A stretch of DNA of 64,000 nucleotides from contig JBFPJN010000002.1 in the NCBI GenBank assembly GCA_040839025.1, forward strand, positions 186,001 through 250,000, in the 5' to 3' direction. The notes beneath the pieces were generated by a model that made no database searches, had not been told where the DNA came from, and saw only the letters and a program-made list of their open reading frames with translations. The first letter of the stretch is position 1. The number at the start of each line of letters is the position of its first letter. Positions 1 to 8,358 of this stretch are shown in pieces. The DNA comes from Alphaproteobacteria bacterium LSUCC0719 (lineage in GTDB: Bacteria > Pseudomonadota > Alphaproteobacteria > Puniceispirillales > Puniceispirillaceae). Position numbers and translations under genes: made by a program.

Positions 1-546
1 CCGCCGAAGCAACGCCGCCATGGCCAGAGCGGCCTCGGTACGGGTGGCGACATCGGGCGCGATGTTCACCGCTGCGTCACTGATCAATAGCGGTCGTCCC
101 CCCCCTGGTGGCAGCATGGCGAAGATGTGAACCAGTCGGCGGTCGGTACGGATGCCGGATGCGCGCCTGACGATGGTGCCCATAAAGACATCGGTGTGAA
201 GCTGTCCCTTGATCAGCCCGTGGGCACGTCCAGCCCCCACCTCGGCAACAGCCGTGTCGATAGCGGCCTGTTCACCCGCGGCATCGATGATGCTGGCACC
301 GGCAAGATCCCAGCCGATTGCCGCCGCGTCTTCTTCAATCTGGGCTGCCTCGCCAATCAGGATCGGCACAGCCAGCCCGGCAGCAAGCGCATCACGCGCG
401 GTTTCAAGGATGGGCCTGCCAACCGCCCGCACAAACGCCACAGGGGGCGGCGGCGCGCCTGTTGCCAGCGCCAGAAATTCGGGTGGGCACACCGGATCGC
501 AAGGCGTCAGAAACGGGCTTGCATCTGAAGATACATATGACGTCAT
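1..546 (-). CDS. pta: Phosphate acetyl/butyryl transferase, C-terminus cut by window edge
   Basis: The frame starts at an ATG at 546, has GGGGGAG a few bases upstream as ribosome binding site, and runs open for 182 codons off the left edge. The visible part has the two-strand alpha/beta pattern of the PTA_PTB family, including LIKGQLHTD (about residue 122) and the family signature LISDAAVNIAPD (about residue 155). The enzyme would interconvert acetyl-phosphate and acetyl-CoA. It follows a MocR/TauR-type regulator on the same strand and an omega-amino acid aminotransferase lies beyond that. This arrangement fits the last step of C2-sulfonate (taurine) dissimilation, where sulfoacetaldehyde acetyltransferase (Xsc) makes acetyl-phosphate. 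Xsc itself is not in the window. A butyryl transferase cannot be excluded because the C-terminal half is missing. Confidence 0.85.
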   Translation of the reverse strand, partial: MTSYVSSDASPFLTPCDPVCPPEFLALATGAPPPPVAFVRAVGRPILETARDALAAGLAVPILIGEAAQIEEDAAAIGWDLAGASIIDAAGEQAAIDTAVAEVGAGRAHGLIKGQLHTDVFMGTIVRRASGIRTDRRLVHIFAMLPPGGGRPLLISDAAVNIAPDVATRTEAALAMAALLRR

Positions 547-612
547 TCAGGGCTCCCCCACCCGCTGCGATCGTGGCCTCGATTGCTGTCTATCACCCGA
601 CCAGCAGAAAAA

Positions 613-2103
613 TCAACCGGCGCCGCGTCGTAATCTCTCGATTGCCGATGCCAGCCTTGTCACCCCTTCGGCGATGCGTGCCTCGGGGATTGACGAATAG
701 GCAAGCCGGAAATAATTCAGCGGCGGCGATTCCGGGGCAAAAAACACATCACCGGGTTCGATCAGCACCCCGTCGGCGGCAGCCTGTTCGGCAAGCTGGC
801 GCGAATCAAGCCAGTCCGGTCCCCTGACCCAAAAGCTGGTGCCACCGAAATGTGACGCGCTCTGCGTGAACAGCTGGTGCGATTCCAGCGCCCCCTGCAG
901 GGTTCGCCGACGGCCGGCAAGATGCCGCCGCAGACGCCGGATCTGGGCATCGTAATGACCAAGCGCCATGAAATAGGCCAGCGTCCGCTGGGCATGACCC
1001 GGCGGGTGCCGCAAAATCAGATGACGAAGCGCGCGCGCTTCCTCGATCAGCGGTTCCGGTGCCACCAGATAGCCAAGCCGCAATCCCGGAAAGACCGATT
1101 TTGACAGGCTGCCGACATAGATCACCCGCCCGTCACGATCCTGCGATTTCAGGGCTGGTGTTGCCGACTCCAGGAAATTCATCTCGAATTCATAATCATC
1201 CTCGACAATCAGGAAGTCATGACGACCGGCAAGATCAAGCAGCGCGCGGCGGCGATCCGCCGGCATGGTATGGGTTGTCGGGCATTGGTGGCTTGGCGTG
1301 ATGAAGACAACATCACTGTCCGCAAGTGTCGGCTCGTCGATCACCAGCCCGCCACTGTCGACCGGCAGCGCGGTGATCCGGTCGGTCCGCTGGTGCAGAA
1401 TATCGCGAAGATCGGGATAGGCGGGATCCTCGATGACCACCCTGCGCTGGCCGGACACCAGAAGCTGGGCAACGAGATAGAGCGCATTCTGCGCGCCAAG
1501 TGTGACCAGGATCTGTTCAGGCCGGGCGGTGATGCCCCGCCGCGGCAGGCTTCGTGAACAGATATAGTTCAGCAGCATCGGATCGTCGCTGAGACCAAAA
1601 TCCCCGACCATGCGTCCGAAATTTCGCATGCCAAGCGCCTGACGCGCGCAGTCACGCCAGGCGGTCAGCGAAAACAATTCATCATCGACCTGACCATAGA
1701 CGAAGGGAAATGGATATTCGCGCCAGTTCAGCGGCTTTCGGACTGGCCGAATATCGGAACAGGCACCGACAATCTTGTCTCGCCAATCAACCCCCTCGCC
1801 GTCACCGTCACCCCCGATATCGCCCGGTGCCTCGGCAAGATGGCTGACCGGGGCGTCGCTGCTGACGACATAGCCGGAGCGTTCACGCGGCTGAATATAT
1901 CCGGTGTCGATCAGCGCCTGATAGGCAAGAATCACAGTGTTCCGGGACACGCCGAGCTGCGCCGCCAGCGCCCGGCTGGACGGGAGCTTGTCGCCAGGCA
2001 GGATGGCCCGCGCCAGAATGGCCTCGACAACCGATTGCTGGATCTGCGACTGCAAGCTTGAGTCCGCGCCGGCATCAAGGTTGATGATCAGGTGATCAAG
2101 CAT
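613..2103 (-). CDS. tauR: MocR/TauR-type transcriptional regulator (GntR HTH fused to aminotransferase fold)
   Basis: A 496-residue two-domain protein. A GntR-type winged helix covers residues 10-75 (recognition part around LPSSRALAAQLGVSRNT). A class I aminotransferase-like domain covers about 125-490 and keeps the PLP lysine in GSLSKSVFPGLRLGY (about K335), so it probably binds PLP as an effector sensor. MocR-family members usually activate a neighbouring aminotransferase gene. The divergent gene at 2561 is an omega-amino acid:pyruvate aminotransferase, which points to TauR rather than GabR or PdxR. The start at 2103 is chosen over an upstream ATG at 2136 because GGAAAGG precedes it and the protein then begins directly at the HTH domain. 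The symbol rests on context and is tentative. Confidence 0.85.
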   Translation of the reverse strand: MLDHLIINLDAGADSSLQSQIQQSVVEAILARAILPGDKLPSSRALAAQLGVSRNTVILAYQALIDTGYIQPRERSGYVVSSDAPVSHLAEAPGDIGGDGDGEGVDWRDKIVGACSDIRPVRKPLNWREYPFPFVYGQVDDELFSLTAWRDCARQALGMRNFGRMVGDFGLSDDPMLLNYICSRSLPRRGITARPEQILVTLGAQNALYLVAQLLVSGQRRVVIEDPAYPDLRDILHQRTDRITALPVDSGGLVIDEPTLADSDVVFITPSHQCPTTHTMPADRRRALLDLAGRHDFLIVEDDYEFEMNFLESATPALKSQDRDGRVIYVGSLSKSVFPGLRLGYLVAPEPLIEEARALRHLILRHPPGHAQRTLAYFMALGHYDAQIRRLRRHLAGRRRTLQGALESHQLFTQSASHFGGTSFWVRGPDWLDSRQLAEQAAADGVLIEPGDVFFAPESPPLNYFRLAYSSIPEARIAEGVTRLASAIERLRRGAG

Positions 2104-2194
2104 CGGGACCGCCTTTCCACAGGACGTCGTCGTCACGAGAGCAACGGCGCAAGCTGGTGACGGTGTAAGTGACCTGTATCATGCCGCAGCGCCT

Positions 2195-2223
2195 ATCTGG
2201 TACCAGACTATCACAAATCTGGC
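2195..2223. promoter_or_regulatory. Candidate MocR/TauR operator: palindrome plus direct repeat
   Basis: The 12-bp perfect palindrome TCTGGTACCAGA lies at 2196-2207. Its half ATCTGG recurs at 2217-2222, 22 bp after the first copy at 2195. MocR regulators typically bind two direct repeats in the gap between regulator and target gene, so this is a plausible TauR site. The sequence is seen; the function is inferred. Confidence 0.4.
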
Positions 2224-2290
2224 TCTATAGCAGCCCTTGAACCCTGTCTAGCGTGATTGGAGACGTGCCACCATCGGTCGCAGTCCGCCC

Positions 2291-2318
2291 GCCTTCATTT
2301 GTCCGCCTTCATTTGTCC
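2291..2318. repeat. 14-bp tandem repeat, two copies
   Basis: The unit GCCTTCATTTGTCC occurs twice head to tail (2291-2304 and 2305-2318) in the non-coding gap between the MocR regulator and the aminotransferase. It lies 17 bp from a second, unrelated 14-bp array. Confidence 0.9.
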
Positions 2319-2335
2319 GCTATGGTATTACGGTT

Positions 2336-2391
2336 CAGACAAGGCGGGTCAGACAAGGCGGGTCAGACAAGGCAGGCCAGACAAGGCAGGC
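2336..2391. repeat. 14-bp tandem repeat, four copies
   Basis: Four contiguous copies of a 14-bp unit. Copies 1-2 read CAGACAAGGCGGGT and copies 3-4 read CAGACAAGGCAGGC. The pairwise pattern suggests a two-copy array whose halves diverged, or a later duplication. It lies in the regulator-aminotransferase gap, so a change in copy number would alter promoter spacing. Confidence 0.9.
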
Positions 2392-2438
2392 CCGATGCCG
2401 CGACTGGATGACTGTCTACGGGAACAGACTATCAACTC

Positions 2439-2477
2439 TTTAATGCCAATTGGCCCAACTTTTTAATGCCAATTGGC
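2439..2477. promoter_or_regulatory. Direct repeat with palindromic core upstream of aminotransferase gene
   Basis: TTTAATGCCAATTGGC occurs at 2439-2454 and again at 2462-2477, spaced by 23 bp (about two helical turns). Each copy contains the palindrome GCCAATTGGC. The pair ends 83 bp before the aminotransferase ATG, a position that suits an activator or repressor site. The gap 2104-2560 holds this pair, the candidate site at 2195 and two 14-bp arrays, but no supportable gene. Confidence 0.45.
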
Positions 2478-2560
2478 AGGGCGCCACGGGAAGGTGCCAG
2501 TACAGATCGCCAAGTCAAGACGCCCGGCCAGAATGCCCGGCCAACATGAAGGAGACCACC

Positions 2561-3874
2561 ATGTCTTATGATGTGAATTCGCTCGAAGCGCACTGGATGC
2601 CTTTTTCCGCCAATCGCGATTTCAAGGCAAACCCACGGATGGTTGTGAAATCCGAGGGCATGTATATGTGGGATTACAAAGGTGGCCAGATCATTGATGG
2701 ATCATCGGCGCTGTTCTGCACCCCGGCCGGTCATGGCCGTCGCGAAATTGCCGAAGCTGTCTACAGCCAGATGCTGAACAATGACTACTCACCGCATTTC
2801 CAGCTTGGTCACCCCGGCTCGTTCGAACTTGCCGAGCGTGTGTGCCGGATGCTTCCCGACACTTTCAACCATGTGTTCTTCACCAATTCGGGTTCCGAAT
2901 CGATTGATACGGCAATCAAGATCATCCTCGCCTATCAACGCGCCCGTGGACAGTCGCAGCGCAACCGGCTTGTCAGCCGCGAGCGCGCCTATCACGGCGT
3001 CAATATGGGTGGTGTGTCTCTTGCCGGCATGGTCCGCAACCGCGAGACCTTTGGCCTGACGCTTCCCAACATCTCGATGATCCGCCACACCTGGACCGAA
3101 GAGCAGCGGTTCTCGAAAGGCCAGCCAAAGACCGGCGCGGAACTCGCAATGGATCTGGAGCGGATTGCCGAAAACCTCGGTGGCGGCACGCTGGCTGCGG
3201 TGTTCATCGAGCCTGTCGCAGGTTCAACCGGCACGCTGGTGCCGCCGGAGGGATATCTCGAGAAGGTCCGCGAGATCTGTGACAAGCACGGTATGCTGCT
3301 TGTGTTTGACGAGGTGATCACCGGTTTTGGCCGGATGGGAACACCGTTTGCGACACAGAAATTCGGCGTCCGTCCCGACATCATCACCATGGCCAAGGCG
3401 ATCACCAACGGGGCCATCCCGATGGGCGGTGTGGCGGTCACAGACGAAATCTACGACACCGTCGTCAACTCGGCCCCCGGCAATGCGATCGAATTCTTCC
3501 ACGGTTATACCTATTCGGCCCACCCGGCAGCCTGTGCCGCCGGCATCGCCACCCAGAAGATCTATGAATCCGACGGGCTGTTCGAGAATGCCGCCAATCT
3601 GGAGGATTATTTCCTGGATGCCGTGTTCTCGCTTCGTGATCACCCGCTGGTCGCCGATATCCGCGGCATCGGTCTGATGGCCGGTGTCGAGGTGCATGCC
3701 GGTGACGCCCCCGGCGCGCGCGGCGGCGAGATGCAAAAGGCGATGTTCTGGAACGGGCTGCATGTGAAATGGACCGGTGACAACGCGATTATTGCCCCGG
3801 CCTTTGTGGCCGAGCGCAAGCATATCGACGAAATCATCGACAAGTTCCGCAAGACCCTGGACGAAGCCCTGTAA
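2561..3874 (+). CDS. Omega-amino acid (taurine/hypotaurine/beta-alanine):pyruvate aminotransferase
   Basis: A 437-residue class III aminotransferase that transfers an omega-amino group to pyruvate. The opening LEAHWMPFSANRDFK and the motif HGYTYSAHP are typical of the beta-alanine/omega-amino acid:pyruvate group. The PLP-contacting Asp lies in LVFDEVITG (D250) and the PLP lysine in ITMAKAITNG (K279). The ATG at 2561 is chosen because AAGGAG sits just upstream; the open frame reaches back to 2450 but runs through the repeat region there. With a TauR-like regulator and a phosphotransacetylase alongside, taurine or hypotaurine is the likeliest substrate. Beta-alanine remains possible because the sequence alone does not separate these. 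Confidence 0.88.
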   Translation: MSYDVNSLEAHWMPFSANRDFKANPRMVVKSEGMYMWDYKGGQIIDGSSALFCTPAGHGRREIAEAVYSQMLNNDYSPHFQLGHPGSFELAERVCRMLPDTFNHVFFTNSGSESIDTAIKIILAYQRARGQSQRNRLVSRERAYHGVNMGGVSLAGMVRNRETFGLTLPNISMIRHTWTEEQRFSKGQPKTGAELAMDLERIAENLGGGTLAAVFIEPVAGSTGTLVPPEGYLEKVREICDKHGMLLVFDEVITGFGRMGTPFATQKFGVRPDIITMAKAITNGAIPMGGVAVTDEIYDTVVNSAPGNAIEFFHGYTYSAHPAACAAGIATQKIYESDGLFENAANLEDYFLDAVFSLRDHPLVADIRGIGLMAGVEVHAGDAPGARGGEMQKAMFWNGLHVKWTGDNAIIAPAFVAERKHIDEIIDKFRKTLDEAL

Positions 3875-3932
3875 GCAACGGGGTGGCGTCCAGCTATCAG
3901 TACAGGGTGCAACCCACCCATAGGATGTGATC

Positions 3933-5075
3933 ATGGCCCGACTGGCAGTCAGCGGTGGCGGAATCGCCGGTATGGCATCCGCGCTTGCCGCAGCGCAGGC
4001 GGGCCATGAGGTCACATTGTTTTCCGGTCGCACCGCACCAAAACCTGTCGGCGGGTTACAGCTGGCACCGAATGGCTGGGCGGCGCTGGCCAGGCTGGGC
4101 CTGACTGACCCTGCCACGACGGTGTCGCTTCGCCTTGGCGACATCATGGTGCGATCGCTCGACAGCGGCAGCACCCTGATCCGTCTGCCGCTGCATGATA
4201 CCTATGCCAGTTTTGACCGTGCGGCGCTTGCCGACTGCCTTGCCGATGCGCTGGCGGCCCAGCCATTGGTGCGGGTTGAGCATCTCAATCTGGAACATAT
4301 TCATCAGCAGACGAACCAGACCGCTGCCGGGCGGGTCTGTCTGATAGCGGATGACGGGACCAGCGCCAGCTTTGACGGGCTGGTCGCCGCCGATGGCGCG
4401 ACGGGACCGGGGCGGCGGCATGTGGCACCTTCCCCGGATTCGGCCAGAACCAGCGGCAAAGTCGCCATGCGGGCGCAGATACCGCTTGCCGCCCTGCCGG
4501 CCAGCTTTGCGCTTCCGACCAGCAATCTGTGGCTTGGGCGCGGGGTTCATGTGGTTCATTATCCGATCGGCAGCATGATGAATCTTGTTGTCACCCTGCC
4601 GGCAGACGGTGCCACCCCCGGATGGCAGGCCCGCCTGTTTTCAGCCCGCAGCCCCCTGGCATGTCTCGCCGATTGTGACGTCGATTGGGCGACAACCCCA
4701 CTGCCGCCTGCCGGAACCGCCGGATGCTGGCGTCGCGGGTCGGTTGTTCTGGCAGGGGAGGCGGCACACAGCATGCCGCCGCATCTGGCGCAAGGGGCGG
4801 GACAGGGACTTCAGGACGCCGCCAGCCTGCGCCACTGGCTTGGCACGAAAGATGATGTTGGCACCGCCTTTTCCGGCTATGCGCGGGCCCGCGCCGGCGA
4901 CGTGGCGCGCATTGTCCGCAAGGCCGACATATCGGGACGGATCATGGGACTTTCCGGGCCAGCCGCGCAGTTTCGCGACATCGCGCTGAATCTGGGCGGG
5001 CCCCGTCTGATGCGGAACTGGCTTGCCGAGGTATGGGCCGCCGACCCGGAGCTGGCAAGCGGCCATAGGCCCTGA
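3933..5075 (+). CDS. FAD-dependent aromatic-ring-type monooxygenase
   Basis: A 380-residue flavoprotein of the PHBH/salicylate hydroxylase family. The N-terminal Rossmann motif SGGGIAGMASALAAAQAG binds the FAD ADP moiety. FDGLVAADGATG around residue 150 is the DG motif. VVLAGEAAHSMPPHLAQGAG around residue 270 is the FAD-ribityl motif, with GEAAH where GDAAH is usual. The ATG at 3933 follows AGGA at a good distance; a GTG six bases earlier is less likely. It is downstream of the aminotransferase on the same strand (58-bp gap). The substrate is unknown; 3-hydroxybenzoate, salicylate and 6-hydroxynicotinate hydroxylases share this architecture. Confidence 0.8.
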   Translation: MARLAVSGGGIAGMASALAAAQAGHEVTLFSGRTAPKPVGGLQLAPNGWAALARLGLTDPATTVSLRLGDIMVRSLDSGSTLIRLPLHDTYASFDRAALADCLADALAAQPLVRVEHLNLEHIHQQTNQTAAGRVCLIADDGTSASFDGLVAADGATGPGRRHVAPSPDSARTSGKVAMRAQIPLAALPASFALPTSNLWLGRGVHVVHYPIGSMMNLVVTLPADGATPGWQARLFSARSPLACLADCDVDWATTPLPPAGTAGCWRRGSVVLAGEAAHSMPPHLAQGAGQGLQDAASLRHWLGTKDDVGTAFSGYARARAGDVARIVRKADISGRIMGLSGPAAQFRDIALNLGGPRLMRNWLAEVWAADPELASGHRP

Positions 5076-5078
5076 AAA

Positions 5079-6179
5079 TCAGGCCAGACCGCACTTGCGA
5101 AGGCTGCTTTCGAAATCCTCGCGATTGAGATAGGCGCCCGCCATCTTGCGACGACCGCTGAAGGCACCGCGCCCATGCAGGACACGCCAGTTGTCGAAAA
5201 TCAGCATGTCGCCCGGCTCCAGCGTATAGCGCCATTGATAGGCCGGATCATTGGCCATGCTGTCAAACGCCCTGATGCCGGCGTAAAGCGCACGCATGTC
5301 ATCATCGGCAAGTCGCACCGTGTCACGGTCGTAATTATTGAAGGTGACCTGTACCAGCCTGCCGGTTTCATCCAGCCGCAGAATGGGCCGCCGGGCCCGC
5401 AATTCCACACCATCGCCCCTGTAGAGGCCGGTAACGCCAATCCGTGTCAGGTCATCATAGACCTGCGGCTGCGTCGCCTGCAGGCTGGCAGCGATACGCG
5501 CACCGTCAACCATGATTGATTCGCCGCCTGTGGCGTCGTAATCGACGCACAGCAACAGCTGCAGCCCAGGCGCGTCATGGCTGTATGTGCCGTCCGTATG
5601 GGGACGAAGTTCCTTTGGTGTGTAGGCGGAGTCGGCCATATCCTCATTGGCTTCGAATTCGAACAATCCGCCAAAGATGGTCTGCCTGACATAGCCGATG
5701 GAATCAGCAACCTGCTGCACCGCATCCAGGGTGCGCGGCGTGCCGGTCAGAACCGCGAATCCATATCTCTGCAATCGCTGCAGAAGCTGGGAGACCCCCT
5801 GTTCGCCCGCCAGGGCCTGATGGGACAGGCGGACCGCATCACGGTCGAGGCTGGAGGCATCCCAGGGGTGCGGGTCTGGAAGCTGCATCGGATCACCGGC
5901 ATGCGCGAATTCGGCGAGAAAGCCGGCTTCATAATGCGCCGCCACATCCAGACCGGGCCATTCAAGGACAAGGCTGTCAGTGCCGTCATCCAGCCAGCCA
6001 TTCTGCGGCTTGATCGCCGGGTCGACCGAGGCGGTGAACAATTCACGCTGGTGGCTGCGCGAATCATAGCTTACCGGGTCGCGCGCATTGTCACGAAGCC
6101 AGAAATAGTCATATGTGGCCGGCCCGCCATTCACGGACAGGCTGAGCTTGTCATCACCGAGAACAAGATCTTTCAACAT
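5079..6179 (-). CDS. Gamma-butyrobetaine hydroxylase-like 2-oxoglutarate/Fe(II) dioxygenase
   Basis: 366 residues in two parts. The N-terminal DUF971-type domain carries the hallmark YFWLRDNARDP (residues 25-35). The TauD/TfdA catalytic domain has the iron ligands H194 and D196 (in RPHTDGTYS) and H335 (in RVLHGRGAF). This architecture is that of gamma-butyrobetaine and trimethyllysine dioxygenases, which hydroxylate quaternary ammonium compounds on the carnitine route. No carnitine genes are adjacent, so the true substrate is uncertain. AGGGAGGTG precedes the ATG. It is convergent with the FAD monooxygenase, whose stop is 3 bp away. Confidence 0.8.
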   Translation of the reverse strand: MLKDLVLGDDKLSLSVNGGPATYDYFWLRDNARDPVSYDSRSHQRELFTASVDPAIKPQNGWLDDGTDSLVLEWPGLDVAAHYEAGFLAEFAHAGDPMQLPDPHPWDASSLDRDAVRLSHQALAGEQGVSQLLQRLQRYGFAVLTGTPRTLDAVQQVADSIGYVRQTIFGGLFEFEANEDMADSAYTPKELRPHTDGTYSHDAPGLQLLLCVDYDATGGESIMVDGARIAASLQATQPQVYDDLTRIGVTGLYRGDGVELRARRPILRLDETGRLVQVTFNNYDRDTVRLADDDMRALYAGIRAFDSMANDPAYQWRYTLEPGDMLIFDNWRVLHGRGAFSGRRKMAGAYLNREDFESSLRKCGLA

Positions 6180-6291
6180 CGCGCACCTCCCTGCTATGGA
6201 CAGACACTAACGTTGGCTTGTCCACCGCACAAGCATCTGCAGACGCCCGGTCTTGTCACTTCGCGCCGTGCGATGTACGGTCCGCGCCAAA

Positions 6292-6321
6292 GAAGACAAC
6301 CGAAGCGAAGACAACCGAACT
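6292..6321. repeat. 15-bp tandem repeat, two copies
   Basis: GAAGACAACCGAAGC (6292-6306) is followed directly by GAAGACAACCGAACT (6307-6321), two mismatches. It lies in the divergent promoter gap between the dioxygenase and trhO, 27 bp before the trhO start. Confidence 0.8.
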
Positions 6322-6348
6322 ATTGACCGGGAGCATCATCGGAGAGTC

Positions 6349-7368
6349 ATGGGCCGGCTTGCAGATGACATGGCAGACGCGTTGCGACGGCTTGGTGTCG
6401 ACAACCAGCCGGGGTTCGTGATTGCCGCGCTGTACAAATTTGTCGATCTTCCGGATTTCCGCGAAATACAGCCGCGCCTGCAGGCATTGTGCGACGAACA
6501 CGATATTCACGGCACGATTCTGCTGGCCGAAGAAGGGATCAACGGCACGGTTTGTGGCCCGCGCCACGGCATGCTGGCATTCCTTGACTGGATAGAGCGT
6601 GACCGGCGTCTGGAGGGGCTGTCATTGAAATTCTCTGCCGCACCGGAACAGGCCTTTCTGCGTATGAAGGTCCGGCTGAAGCGCGAGATTGTGACTATGG
6701 GACGCCCGGAAATCCGGCCGGCCCAGGCCACCGGCACCTATGTCGAACCAGCCGAATGGAACACGCTGATCGATGATCCGGATGTGATGGTGATCGACAC
6801 CCGCAACCGATATGAAACAGCCATTGGCAGCTTTGCCGGTGCGATTGACCCGCAGACCGACAGTTTTCGCGAATTTCCGGCTTGGGCCGAACATCTGGCT
6901 GCCGGTGACGGCGCGCGCCCGAAAAAGCTTGCGATGTTCTGCACTGGCGGCATCCGCTGTGAAAAGGCTAGCGCCCTGATGCAGGATTTCGGGTTTGAAG
7001 AGGTTTATCATCTGAAGGGCGGCATCCTTCGCTATCTTGAGGAGATTCCGCGCGAGGACAGCCGATGGCAGGGCGAATGTTTCGTCTTTGACAATCGGGT
7101 TGCGGTTGATCACGACCTGAAGCCGGGCCGGCACGCCATGTGCCATGCCTGCCGCATGCCGCTGGCGCCCGAAGACCTGGAAGATGAAACATATGAAGCT
7201 GGCGTCAGTTGCCGGCACTGCCACAGCGTGACCGATTCCGAACAGCGGCAGCGCTTTGCCGAACGACAGCGCCAGATCAGACTGGCCCGTGAACGCGGCA
7301 CCCCGCACCTTGGCGCCGCCGCGCGACGACAGCGCGAAGACCGGAACAAGGACCAGACCAAAGACTAG
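6349..7368 (+). CDS. trhO: tRNA uridine-34 5-hydroxylase, rhodanese-like (TrhO/YceA family)
   Basis: A 339-residue cytoplasmic enzyme of the TrhO/YceA family, which makes 5-hydroxyuridine at tRNA position 34 using O2. The N-terminal part (residues 20-115, with ILLAEEGINGTVCG) is the family's own domain. The rhodanese domain (about 130-235) carries the active-site cysteine in MFCTGGIRCEKA (C198). The C-terminal part has paired cysteines (CHACRMPL and CRHCH) that look metal-binding. The ATG at 6349, preceded by CGGAGAG, is chosen over an in-frame upstream start that would add 32 low-complexity residues. Its stop overlaps the stop of the convergent GST gene in a shared CTAG. Confidence 0.9.
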   Translation: MGRLADDMADALRRLGVDNQPGFVIAALYKFVDLPDFREIQPRLQALCDEHDIHGTILLAEEGINGTVCGPRHGMLAFLDWIERDRRLEGLSLKFSAAPEQAFLRMKVRLKREIVTMGRPEIRPAQATGTYVEPAEWNTLIDDPDVMVIDTRNRYETAIGSFAGAIDPQTDSFREFPAWAEHLAAGDGARPKKLAMFCTGGIRCEKASALMQDFGFEEVYHLKGGILRYLEEIPREDSRWQGECFVFDNRVAVDHDLKPGRHAMCHACRMPLAPEDLEDETYEAGVSCRHCHSVTDSEQRQRFAERQRQIRLARERGTPHLGAAARRQREDRNKDQTKD

Positions 7369-8345
7369 AGCGCGTCACGCCCGTGCGGGCTGCCAAAATC
7401 CAGCTCCGGACCAACAGGCACAATACCTGTCGGATTGAGCGTCGGGTGGCTCCCGTAATAATGCTGCTTGATATGCGCCATCACCACGGTGTCGGCAATG
7501 GACGGCATCTGGTACAGGTCGCGAAGATAGGCCGACAGCACCGGATAATCGGCAATCCGCCTGATATTGCATTTGAAATGGCCGACATAGACCGGATCGA
7601 ATCTGACCAGCGTTGCAAAGAAACGCCAGTCGGCTTCGGTCAACCTGTCACCCATCAGATAGCGCCGGTCTGTCAGACGCAGCTCCAGTCTGTCCAGCGC
7701 GTCGAACAGGCGGATGACCGACTCTTCATAGGCGGCGGCGGTTGTGGCAAAGCCGGTGCGATAGACACCGTTATTGATGTTTTCGTAGATGTCGTCATTC
7801 ACTGTTTCGATGTCGGCACGAAGCTCTTCGGGCCAGTAATCATCCTGATTGCCGGTGAGCCCATCAAAAGCGGTGTTGAACATCCGGATGATCTCGGATG
7901 ATTCATTCGACACGATGCGGTCCCGCTTGCGATCCCACAATACCGGCACGGTAACCCGCCCCGAGGCCTGCGGCTGGGCCCGTGTATAGACCTGATGCAG
8001 GAAGTCGTAGCCGAACAGATCGTCACCATCGGCGCCATGCGGGTCTTGCGCGAAACTCCAGCCATTATCGAGCATCAGCGGATGCACAACAGATACCGAG
8101 ACATGGTCTGTCAGGCCCTTCAGAAGGCGAAAGATCAATACCCGGTGCGCCCAGGGGCACGCATAGGACACATAGAGATGATATCGCCCGCTTTCTGCCT
8201 TGAAGCCGGACTCGCCCGTCGGGCCGGCACTGCCATCAGCGGTGATCCAGTTGCGATGGCGCGCATCCTCACGGACAAAATGCCCTCCGGACCGGCTGGT
8301 GTCATGCCAGGCCGTCGACCATTGGCCATCAATCAGCAATCCCAT
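7365..8345 (-). CDS. Glutathione S-transferase, glutathionyl-hydroquinone reductase (Xi class)
   Basis: 326 residues. The thioredoxin-like N-terminal half has the catalytic YVSYACPWAHR (C63) typical of Xi-class GS-hydroquinone reductases (YqjG/PcpF type). The all-alpha C-terminal half begins around residue 165. The family reduces glutathionyl-hydroquinones and similar conjugates. The start at 8345 gives the usual N-terminus MGLLIDGQW; a frame open back to 8519 would overlap the rpe gene. It lies 13 bp after rpe on the same strand and is probably co-transcribed. Its TAG stop overlaps the trhO stop on the other strand. Confidence 0.88.
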   Translation of the reverse strand: MGLLIDGQWSTAWHDTSRSGGHFVREDARHRNWITADGSAGPTGESGFKAESGRYHLYVSYACPWAHRVLIFRLLKGLTDHVSVSVVHPLMLDNGWSFAQDPHGADGDDLFGYDFLHQVYTRAQPQASGRVTVPVLWDRKRDRIVSNESSEIIRMFNTAFDGLTGNQDDYWPEELRADIETVNDDIYENINNGVYRTGFATTAAAYEESVIRLFDALDRLELRLTDRRYLMGDRLTEADWRFFATLVRFDPVYVGHFKCNIRRIADYPVLSAYLRDLYQMPSIADTVVMAHIKQHYYGSHPTLNPTGIVPVGPELDFGSPHGRDAL

Positions 8346-8358
8346 GCCAGACGCCCCG

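Noticed and set aside
2291-2391. The 14-bp arrays as a CRISPR array
   Set aside because: The units are contiguous with no spacers, are too short, and no cas genes are present.
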